Shown here piece after piece: positions 1 to 5,287 of a stretch of DNA of 5,287 nucleotides. The stretch's first letter is position 1. Each line of letters starts with the position of its first letter. Under the pieces are notes generated by a model, which made no database searches, was not told where the DNA came from, and saw only the letters and a list, made by a program, of their open reading frames with translations. The translations under genes were made by a program, and so were the position numbers. The stretch comes from an uncultured Eubacteriales bacterium (lineage in GTDB: Bacteria > Bacillota_A > Clostridia > Christensenellales > Aristaeellaceae). The stretch is from assembly GCA_900313545.1 (NCBI GenBank), contig OMRS01000276.1, positions 1 to 5,287 of the forward strand, read 5' to 3'.

Positions 1-64
1 CAGGCTATCGCGAAGCGATTTCGTTCAAAAGCGGTCAGAAGCGACCGGACAGACCTTTAATATG
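1..64. other. Intergenic stretch beyond the operon terminator, with two short inverted repeats
   Basis: No supported gene lies here. Two small perfect 5-bp inverted repeats are visible: ATCGC/GCGAT (7-11 and 15-19, 3-nt loop) and CGGTC/GACCG (32-36 and 43-47, 6-nt loop). On the minus strand the second hairpin is followed closely by TTTT (27-30), so it could be a weak back-up terminator. The plus strand is open from the left edge in frame 1 (stop 58-60), frame 2 (no stop within this stretch) and frame 3 (stop 63-65). The end of a convergent gene is therefore possible but cannot be shown. Confidence 0.3.
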
Positions 65-108
65 AAAAACAGGCGCCTCCCTTCCAGCGGTGGATGGGGG
101 GCGCCTGT
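65..108 (-). terminator. Rho-independent terminator closing the operon
   Basis: The arms at 69-85 and 92-108 pair over 17 positions, with a G-T wobble at 78/99 and a single T-T mismatch at 82/95, around a 6-nt loop (86-91). The stem core is very GC-rich (CAGGCGCC). Read on the minus strand, the hairpin is followed at once by TTTTT (65-69). The hairpin starts 18 bp after the GH88 stop codon. On the plus strand the bases after the stem (CTGCGTGC) are not a T tract, so it should act mainly on the minus-strand transcript. Confidence 0.9.
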
Positions 109-126
109 CTGCGTGCAGGAAAGAAA

Positions 127-1236
127 TCAGGTCCACAGGCCGGGATCGGTTCCGGACAGCCTTGCCAGGGCTTCCACCAGAAAGTAGTCGCCGTAGGTGA
201 TGTTGGTGTGGAACCCCGCTGCATCATCGTGATAGCTGGCAGTGCAGTGGGTCAGAAGGCCGCAGATCCGGTCGGACCAGTCACAGCAGTGACGGAGCAG
301 GCCGTCGACCAGCCGAAGAGCGGCCTCGCGGTATCCCTCGCCGGGGACCGCCGTTTCCAGCTCCAGCAGGCCGCAGGCCGCGATAGCCCCCGCGATGTTG
401 TCAAGGCGCTCCGGCTTTTCGGGCTGGCGGAAATCGCAGTTGGTCAGTCCGTCCGGACGGATATTGGAGATGACGTATCCCGCGATTTTCCGGGCGGCTT
501 TCAGATAACGGGGGTCCCTGGTGTTCCGGTGGCACAGGGCAAAGCCGTACAGTCCCCAGGCCTGGCCGCGGCTCCAGCTGCTGCCGGGACCATAGCCCTG
601 GCCGGGATGTTCCCGGAGCGCCTCGCCGGTGACGGGGTCAAACTCGATGATGTGGCTGACCGACCCGTCATCCCGGATAAACTCCCTCAGGGTGGTGTCG
701 GCGTGGATGCGGGCCACGGCGGAAAAACGGGGGTCCCCGGTCAGGCGGGTGGCGACAAAGAGCAGGGACAGGTTCATCATGCAGTCGATGATGGCAAAGC
801 CGACATGCTCAGGCTCGTTCCAGGCGCGGATGAAGCCTGCGGGATTGAACCGCCCCATCAGGAGGCTGGCCGCGTGAAGGGTGTCCAGCCGCGCCTGGAC
901 ATCCCCGTCCATCCGGTAGTGGGCGCCGCAGGAAAGCAGGTACATGAAACCGACATCGTGGTTGAGATAGCGGAAGGTGCGAAGCTCCCGGGTCAGAAGC
1001 TCTTCGGCACGCAGCGCCTCTTCGTGGAAAACAGGATCGTGGCTGGCCGCATACAGCTGCCACATGAGTCCCGGCCAGAAGCCGCCGGTCCACCAGCTGT
1101 TTCCGTCAAAGGGCGAGGTGGTCCATCCGGAAGCGTCACTGCCGTAGGGAAGGATGTTCCGGTCTGCCGCGCTGTGAAGATGCTTTCGGTATTTGTCGCA
1201 TGCACGCTGAAGGATGTTAATGTAATCTGTGTCCAA
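127..1236 (-). CDS. Glycoside hydrolase family 88, unsaturated glucuronyl hydrolase (TTG start)
   Basis: A 369-residue GH88 enzyme, full length for the family and cytoplasmic (no signal peptide, ten scattered cysteines). GH88 enzymes hydrate the vinyl-ether bond of the 4,5-unsaturated uronate left by lyases, which releases the uronate from the remaining sugar. The alpha/alpha barrel motifs follow those I recall for Bacillus sp. GL1 UGL: SWWTGGFWPG (47-56), HDVGF with D94 (its D88), IIDCMMNL with D151 (its D149, catalytic), SHIIEFDPVTG with H195 (its H193), WSRGQAWGLYGF (221-232), ACGLLE (287-292) and YGDYFLVEAL (348-357). The chosen start is TTG at 1236, because GGAGGAGG lies 9 nt upstream and the product then begins DTDYINILQRA, as expected for the family. 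The GTG at 1299 would add 21 Arg/Pro-rich residues and has no ribosome binding site. It overlaps the DUF2264 gene by 20 bp and ends 18 bp before the terminator. The sulfate-binding SxxSxK motif of streptococcal UGLs is absent (S334, D337, A339). Confidence 0.93.
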   Translation of the reverse strand: MDTDYINILQRACDKYRKHLHSAADRNILPYGSDASGWTTSPFDGNSWWTGGFWPGLMWQLYAASHDPVFHEEALRAEELLTRELRTFRYLNHDVGFMYLLSCGAHYRMDGDVQARLDTLHAASLLMGRFNPAGFIRAWNEPEHVGFAIIDCMMNLSLLFVATRLTGDPRFSAVARIHADTTLREFIRDDGSVSHIIEFDPVTGEALREHPGQGYGPGSSWSRGQAWGLYGFALCHRNTRDPRYLKAARKIAGYVISNIRPDGLTNCDFRQPEKPERLDNIAGAIAACGLLELETAVPGEGYREAALRLVDGLLRHCCDWSDRICGLLTHCTASYHDDAAGFHTNITYGDYFLVEALARLSGTDPGLWT

Positions 1237-3025
1237 TCTGGATGACCTCCTCCGGGGGACAGTCGGGGCAAAGGGAATCAGGAGTGCCCAGCACAGCACA
1301 GCTCAGGAGAGATTCTCCGGCGGGCAGGCTGGCGGTGAGCGTGGGCAGGACCGTACGGGGATACATCAGGCTGGTGTTGGGCTCAGGGATGACCACCCGG
1401 GCACCGGTATACCCGGCAAGGGCAAAGATGGCGCTGCTGCCCATCGGGCCCCAGGCAAGGGCGGCATCCGGCCTTACCTGGGTCTGGGTGGCGAGACGGT
1501 CACAGGGACGTCCAAGGGCACGGTCCCGGCAAACGGAAAAGGCGCCTTCGGCCAGCTCCAGGGGCTCGCTGCTGCGGATGCGGTGGATGCGCACATGCCA
1601 GTTGCCCGCGGGAAGGATGCGGGTGTCCACCTCAACCCCGGTCATGGGCGACCACACGCACCTGACCTCGTTTTCGGTCAGGGAAAAGCTTTCACAGCCG
1701 CTGCGCACGTGCCACAGGTCGCGGCCGGGGCGGCGCAGGGCCAGCATGGAATCATAAGCTCCCTTTTCCAGGGTGGAGGATTCCTTGGTGACGGAAAAAC
1801 CGAAGTGGGTGGAATAGGCGAACTTCTCGTATTTTTCGTCTTCGTGCATATGTTCCCAGCCGTGGTTGCCGGCGGTATAGGCGATGACCTGCCGGTTTTC
1901 GGGATCCCGCGTGAGAAGCAGGCGCACTTGCGGATCAAGAAAGCGCAGGGGACAGGATACGGAATCCTCCGGGGACTGCCAGAAGGGATGTTCCTCAGGC
2001 AGTGCCAGGGCGAGGAAGGTTTTGAGCGCCCAGTAAGGGGAGCCGGGGGCATTGTATCCTTCAGCGGCGCAGAGGTTGGGATAGCCGTAGCCGATGGTCA
2101 GGATGCCGTCACGGTCGAAGATGGGAAGCCTGACCCAGCTGCGCAGGTTGGACAGCCAGAGCCCGCGGATCTGTCCCCAGGACAGCTGCGGAGAATCCCC
2201 TCCGGCAAATGCGAGGGCGGAGAAGAAGGAGCCCTGGGCAAAGCGGTAGGTCAGGCTTCGGCCGTAGGGGAGGCCGCGCCCTTCCCGGTCAAACCAGCAG
2301 GCGAAGCGCGGAGCGATTTCTCTGGCCCGGGACAGGAAGCGCGCGCAGCGTTCCGGGTCCTGTTCCCGCATGACGGCGGAGTAGACCAGGGAATAGTAGT
2401 GGAAGGCCCAGAGAGTGTAGTAGTCGCGTTTGGTTTCATAGTCGAAATACCAGCCATCGCCCACATAGTGGGCCTCCATCATGTCCAGGTCCTCCCGCAG
2501 GCGCGCCTCATCCACGGGACGGCCTACGCGCAGAAAGCCGGTGTTGACCAGAATCCGGAAGAACCGCCAGTTGTTGGCAGGCATGTCATGGAGGTTGATC
2601 TGGTTGAGCCAGGCGATCAGGCGGTCCTGCTGCCGGGGGGACAGCTCCCCGTAAAAGCGCTCGGGGATCAGGCACAGGGCCATCCCCATGACCGCCATTT
2701 CCACCATGCGCTGGTCATAGCGGCCGATATCTCCCCAGTACTCAGGATTCTCCGGATCCGTTCCGGAAATGATGCCCTCTTTCCAGAGGGCCCAGAAAGG
2801 CTCTGCTTCGGGGCAGCGCCCGGCCATCAGGGGAACCAGTGCCCACAGGGCCCTGGAGAAGCCCTCCATGCCGGCGATGTCCTCGCTGTACACGGCCCCC
2901 GTGTCCCCCAGCAGCAGCCGGGACCGCCCGGGAGAAAGGCAGGGAACCAGGGGCTCAAGGAGGGATACGGCGGCCCGTACCAGATCGCTGCGGGTCCGCA
3001 GGGGATTGGATGAAATGGGATTCAC
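1217..3025 (-). CDS. DUF2264 domain-containing protein (probable carbohydrate-active, function unassigned)
   Basis: A 602-residue protein that matches the DUF2264 family from end to end as I remember it. The signatures seen are NPLRTRSDL (7-15), LLGDTGAVYSEDIAGMEGFSR (38-58), PANNWRFFRILVN (149-161), YVGDGWYFD (187-195), DYYTLWAFHYYSLVYS (201-216), GRSLTYRFAQG (255-265), GYGYPNLCAAEGYNAPGSPYW (312-332) and HGWEHMHEDEKYEKFAYS (388-405). The aromatic- and Asn-rich N-terminal ~350 residues look like an alpha/alpha toroid, and the rest looks beta-rich. No signal peptide is present, so it is probably cytoplasmic. The GTG start at 3025 overlaps the lyase stop (GTGA) and has AGGAGG 8 nt upstream. 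The C-terminus overlaps GH88 by 20 bp. Its place between a lyase and an unsaturated uronyl hydrolase suggests that it processes the same oligosaccharide, for example as an exo-acting glycosidase or a lyase. I am not certain that any member has a settled activity, so no reaction is claimed. Confidence 0.92.
   Translation of the reverse strand: MNPISSNPLRTRSDLVRAAVSLLEPLVPCLSPGRSRLLLGDTGAVYSEDIAGMEGFSRALWALVPLMAGRCPEAEPFWALWKEGIISGTDPENPEYWGDIGRYDQRMVEMAVMGMALCLIPERFYGELSPRQQDRLIAWLNQINLHDMPANNWRFFRILVNTGFLRVGRPVDEARLREDLDMMEAHYVGDGWYFDYETKRDYYTLWAFHYYSLVYSAVMREQDPERCARFLSRAREIAPRFACWFDREGRGLPYGRSLTYRFAQGSFFSALAFAGGDSPQLSWGQIRGLWLSNLRSWVRLPIFDRDGILTIGYGYPNLCAAEGYNAPGSPYWALKTFLALALPEEHPFWQSPEDSVSCPLRFLDPQVRLLLTRDPENRQVIAYTAGNHGWEHMHEDEKYEKFAYSTHFGFSVTKESSTLEKGAYDSMLALRRPGRDLWHVRSGCESFSLTENEVRCVWSPMTGVEVDTRILPAGNWHVRIHRIRSSEPLELAEGAFSVCRDRALGRPCDRLATQTQVRPDAALAWGPMGSSAIFALAGYTGARVVIPEPNTSLMYPRTVLPTLTASLPAGESLLSCAVLGTPDSLCPDCPPEEVIQIGHRLH
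1246..1253 (-). promoter_or_regulatory. Strong ribosome binding site GGAGGAGG for the GH88 gene
   Basis: GGAGGAGG read on the minus strand ends 9 nt before TTG at 1236. It lies inside the last codons of the DUF2264 gene (Pro-Glu-Glu-Val). It is the main evidence for choosing the TTG start over the in-frame GTG at 1299. Because the site lies in the coding region of the upstream gene, initiation here is probably coupled to translation of DUF2264. Confidence 0.8.
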
Positions 3026-4836
3026 GGACAGTTCCTCCTGAATTCAAAGCTCAGATCGAGAGAGGCCGCCTCCGGAGCCGTCAGGCAGACCCGCCACAGG
3101 CTGCCGGGAAAGCTCTGCTGCATGCGCGCATCGGTGACGGGACGCTCCTCCACGCGAAGGGACAGGGATGGGGAAAAGCGCAGACATGCGGAGCCGAAGG
3201 TGAGTACACCGTCCTGCAGGACCGGGCGCTCCCTCAGGAGAAACACCTCGGTGACGCCGGCGGGGCGCATGAGACGGAAGCGGTCGCGCAGGGTGAGTCC
3301 CTCAGGGGTGAGAAAGAGGGAACGCTCAAGGGAGGTGAGGCCGCACTCCGGAGGATATGCGCAGGTCAGGTCAAGGACCATGCCCTCCGGTGTACAGCGG
3401 ACGTTACGCGCAGCGTATTGCCTTCCGGCTGCCTGTTCCGTCCCTCCGATCAAGGGCACGTTGTGCCAGCCGGAACGGGTGTTCCAGAGGGTATATCGCC
3501 GGGAAGAGAAGGTGAGGGCTGTGTAGGTCATGTTGCCTGCATCCACCACCACGGGCTTCCTGTCCAGCATCAGGATCAGGCTGCCTACGTCATTGTGGTT
3601 GTGGTTTTCTCCGTTGTGTCCGCCTTTGGCGGCAAGGGTCCAGTCACCCTGAGAGAGGATGCGAAGCTGCAGGCTCTCAATGTAATCGCTGTTCCTGGGC
3701 ACAGGCGGCGGGCAGGGGACAGAAGGAGAAAAGAGACTGGACAGCAGCCGTGTGAAATGGGGAACATCGTCGATCTGCCGCAAGGGGCTTGCCCGGTGGG
3801 CACGCCCCAGGACGGCGAGATCCGGGTCATGGAGTTTTTTGGCGCAAAGCTCAAGCCGCTCCCCGGAAAGGGACACCCGAGCGTCGCAGTCTGCAAAATT
3901 CACGAACCAGCCGTCTCCCAGATGGGTCCTGAGGGGGAAACGGAGCAGATTCCGGATCTTGGGCAGGTGCCACAGGGAGACGCTGCCGGCGGTGAGGCGT
4001 TCCAGCATTTCGAGGTAATCCGCCAGTGCGCCGCCGGCCATGTTCCAGTAGCCGGTCCCCTCGTCAAGGCCGCCGTCCTCCGGAATGACCTCCAGCCAGC
4101 GGTCCATGATTTCCGCGCTGCGGATGATGAAGTCGGCAAGGCGATGGGCAGAAGAAAGCTCTGCTCCCGCGCAAAGAAGCAGGTTGGAGAGAATCCAGGG
4201 GGTCCAGTTGCACAGGTCGCTGCGAAGAACCCCCATCCACCAGAAATCATTCCGGGTCTCAAAGGGAACAATCAGACGCTCCCGGATTTCCGAGCGGACC
4301 CTCTCCCGGAGGATGGGCGTGACCGCATCCAGAGCTTCCCCCAGCAGGTGGCAGGAAAGACAGAGGATCATGCCGGTCTGGGCGGAGAACAGGTCGATGT
4401 AGGCGTCCTTTTCCCGGGGAAGGGGAAAGCGTTCCGGAGGCGGGGCGCCGGGCACGGGATTGACATTGTGGGCGGAGATCACCCAGGAGGTTTCTTCGCA
4501 GATGCACCAGAGGCCGTCCACGACATCGTCAAGAAGGGAAGCATCGCCCTCGCACACCGCCAGGACGGAGAGGATCAGCCGCCGGCGGCGCGCAAAGTAG
4601 GGCGTTTCATCCGCCTGGCGGGAGCCGGTGCGGACAAAGGCCAGAAATCCGGTGGCGGAGCGCGACGGCCAGGGGGTGGAGCGAAGGGGCTCAAGGCGGG
4701 AGCAAAGCTCCTCGTGCCATGGAAGCAGCGCCTTTTGCCAGGTGCGGGTCTGCGTCCCCGGGGGCAGGTCCATGGGGAAGGTGCCTGGGACAAGCAGCGC
4801 GGCCAGGTCCAGGCCGCGAAGGGAGTCGTGCAGCAT
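3022..4836 (-). CDS. Heparinase II/III family protein, probable cytoplasmic uronate polysaccharide/oligosaccharide lyase
   Basis: A 604-residue protein of the heparinase II/III type. The family has an N-terminal (alpha/alpha) toroid and C-terminal beta-sandwiches, and cleaves uronic-acid glycans by beta-elimination, leaving a 4,5-unsaturated uronate. The toroid, about residues 80-300, contains N210-W-T-P-W214 and E253-DGGLDEGTGYW, whose Y263 is the likely catalytic tyrosine. The beta-sandwich begins with the family hallmark H407-NGENHNHND. By analogy with Pedobacter HepII, H412 would be catalytic, and H414, D432 (VVVDAG) and H458 (SGWHN) would bind the structural metal. Y438 and Y448 are candidates for the second tyrosine. 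There is no signal peptide, and about 17 cysteines are scattered through the chain, so it should be cytoplasmic and act on imported oligosaccharides. The ATG at 4836 is preceded by AAAGGA (4841-4846, 4-nt spacer). The stop overlaps the next start by 4 bp. The PL family and substrate (heparan sulfate, chondroitin/hyaluronan, alginate-like or other) cannot be assigned. The family call is firm; the activity is inferred. Confidence 0.9.
   Translation of the reverse strand: MLHDSLRGLDLAALLVPGTFPMDLPPGTQTRTWQKALLPWHEELCSRLEPLRSTPWPSRSATGFLAFVRTGSRQADETPYFARRRRLILSVLAVCEGDASLLDDVVDGLWCICEETSWVISAHNVNPVPGAPPPERFPLPREKDAYIDLFSAQTGMILCLSCHLLGEALDAVTPILRERVRSEIRERLIVPFETRNDFWWMGVLRSDLCNWTPWILSNLLLCAGAELSSAHRLADFIIRSAEIMDRWLEVIPEDGGLDEGTGYWNMAGGALADYLEMLERLTAGSVSLWHLPKIRNLLRFPLRTHLGDGWFVNFADCDARVSLSGERLELCAKKLHDPDLAVLGRAHRASPLRQIDDVPHFTRLLSSLFSPSVPCPPPVPRNSDYIESLQLRILSQGDWTLAAKGGHNGENHNHNDVGSLILMLDRKPVVVDAGNMTYTALTFSSRRYTLWNTRSGWHNVPLIGGTEQAAGRQYAARNVRCTPEGMVLDLTCAYPPECGLTSLERSLFLTPEGLTLRDRFRLMRPAGVTEVFLLRERPVLQDGVLTFGSACLRFSPSLSLRVEERPVTDARMQQSFPGSLWRVCLTAPEAASLDLSFEFRRNCP
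3034..3039 (-). promoter_or_regulatory. Ribosome binding site AGGAGG for the DUF2264 gene
   Basis: AGGAGG lies 8 nt upstream of the GTG at 3025, within the codons for the Arg-Arg near the C-terminus of the lyase. It supports the GTG start. The GTGA stop/start overlap at 3022-3025 suggests that ribosomes finishing the lyase can re-initiate here. Confidence 0.8.
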
Positions 4837-4847
4837 TTGGTCCTTTC

Positions 4848-5287
4848 TCAGCCCTTGAGGCCGCTGGTGGCGATGCCCTCAATGAAGTACTTCTGCAGGG
4901 CCAGGAACACGATGGAGACCGGCAGCAGCGAGCAGAGGGAGGCGGCCATGATCAGGTGGTAGTCGCTGGAGTTCTCCTGAATGAAACGGCGAAGGCCCAC
5001 CTGAATGGTCTTGTTGACATCCCGGGTCAGGTAGATCATGGGGCCCATGTAGTCATTCCAGGTGCCTACGAAGGTGAAGATGACCAGGGTGGCGATGGCG
5101 GCTTTGGACAGGGGCAGCATGATGCGCGCCCAGATGCCGTATTCGCTCAGGCCATCCAGCCCGGCAGCCTCGCACAGCTCGGTGGGGATCCCCCGGTAGA
5201 ACTGGCGCATGAGAAAAACACCAAAGGCGGAGAAGGCCTGAAGCACGACCATGGCCCAGAGGGTGTCGTACAGGCCCATGGAACGCA
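4848..5287 (-). CDS. Carbohydrate ABC transporter permease, MalG type (partial, 5' end beyond window)
   Basis: This is the C-terminal ~146 residues of an inner-membrane permease subunit of a CUT1-type (MalG-like) sugar ABC importer. The permease inner-membrane-loop (EAA) signature is complete: EAAGLDG, nine residues, then IMLP, which is the contact site for the ATPase subunit. Three hydrophobic segments are visible: around TLWAMVVLQAFSAFGVFLM, around ATLVIFTFVGTWNDYMG, and around LIMAASLCSLLPVSIVFLAL. The tail IATSGLKG is the usual end of this family. The reading frame stays open through the right edge. The Met at 5279 lies inside a conserved family segment, so the true start is outside the window. 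The stop is 11 bp before the lyase start codon, which indicates one operon. The companion permease and the solute-binding protein would be expected upstream, beyond the window. The substrate cannot be read from this fragment; uronic-acid oligosaccharides are inferred from the genes that follow. Confidence 0.95.
   Translation of the reverse strand, partial: RSMGLYDTLWAMVVLQAFSAFGVFLMRQFYRGIPTELCEAAGLDGLSEYGIWARIMLPLSKAAIATLVIFTFVGTWNDYMGPMIYLTRDVNKTIQVGLRRFIQENSSDYHLIMAASLCSLLPVSIVFLALQKYFIEGIATSGLKG

Noticed and set aside
1..65. Tail of a convergent plus-strand gene (frame 1 ending at 58-60 or frame 3 ending at 63-65)
   Set aside because: About 20 open codons in three plus frames at once carries no information. 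No family C-terminus is recognised and the third-position GC is not clearly like that of the neighbouring genes.
94..1245. Plus-strand open frame of 383 codons antisense to GH88
   Set aside because: It is in register with the GH88 codons and explained by the same bias. It also runs through the terminator arm and has no domain.
1237..1299. GH88 start at the upstream in-frame GTG (1299)
   Set aside because: It would add 21 residues (LCWALLIPF then an Arg-rich stretch) that are out-of-frame translation of DUF2264 codons. There is no ribosome binding site before it, whereas TTG at 1236 has GGAGGAGG at good spacing.
1229..3013. Long plus-strand open frame (594 codons) antisense to the DUF2264 gene
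   Set aside because: Its codons line up exactly with the sense codons, so a stop would appear only opposite TTA, CTA or TCA, which are rare in this GC-rich sequence. The product looks like no protein family, and the frame ends opposite a TCA serine codon near the DUF2264 start.
2839..4962. Plus-strand open frame of 707 codons antisense to the heparinase-family gene
   Set aside because: It shows the same codon-on-codon antisense effect: the sense gene has no in-frame TTA, CTA or TCA codon. The translation is low-complexity Gly/Ala/Arg-rich with no recognisable domain.
5277..5279. Permease start at the Met codon at 5279
   Set aside because: The frame is open to the window edge and the Met falls inside a conserved internal family segment. 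Starting here would lose most transmembrane segments.
1..5287. Mobile elements, CRISPR arrays, tRNA/rRNA genes, riboswitches or frameshifted genes
   Set aside because: I saw no long direct or terminal repeats, no transposase motifs, no spaced repeat units, and all four minus-strand genes are intact in frame within the window.

Overview
The window is a compact, GC-rich piece of bacterial chromosome (GC well above half by eye). Everything recognisable is on the minus strand and reads from the right edge to the left edge. The layout fits one polysaccharide-utilisation operon of the Gram-positive kind: ABC import followed by cytoplasmic breakdown. The guess at a high-GC Firmicute (Clostridia-like gut lineage) rests on this architecture and on strong AGGAGG-type ribosome binding sites; it is an inference, because no taxonomic marker gene is present.

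In transcription order the genes are as follows. (1) 5287-4848: C-terminal part of a MalG-type carbohydrate ABC transporter permease, cut by the window edge. (2) 4836-3022: a heparinase II/III-family protein, a probable uronic-acid polysaccharide/oligosaccharide lyase with no signal peptide. (3) 3025-1217: a full-length DUF2264 protein. (4) 1236-127: a GH88 unsaturated glucuronyl hydrolase starting at TTG. A strong rho-independent terminator (65-108) closes the unit. The last ~64 bases hold no supported gene.

The genes are packed tightly: an 11-bp gap, then a 4-bp overlap (GTGA), then a 20-bp overlap. Translational coupling is therefore likely, and the start codons run ATG, GTG, TTG along the operon. 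The likely pathway is uptake of uronic-acid-containing oligosaccharides by the ABC transporter and cleavage by the lyase to give 4,5-unsaturated uronate ends. GH88 then removes those ends. The DUF2264 protein sits between the lyase and the hydrolase and presumably acts on the same oligosaccharide.

The points most worth a second look are these: (a) the DUF2264 protein and its heparinase-family neighbour are almost equal in length (602 and 604 aa) and both carry an HxHxD motif and an LWxxRSG motif in the same order at similar positions; (b) the GH88 enzyme lacks the SxxSxK sulfate-recognition motif known from streptococcal enzymes; (c) the lyase has Asn-Trp where some characterised relatives have Asn-His. 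I see no mobile element, CRISPR array, RNA gene, frameshift or obviously novel system.
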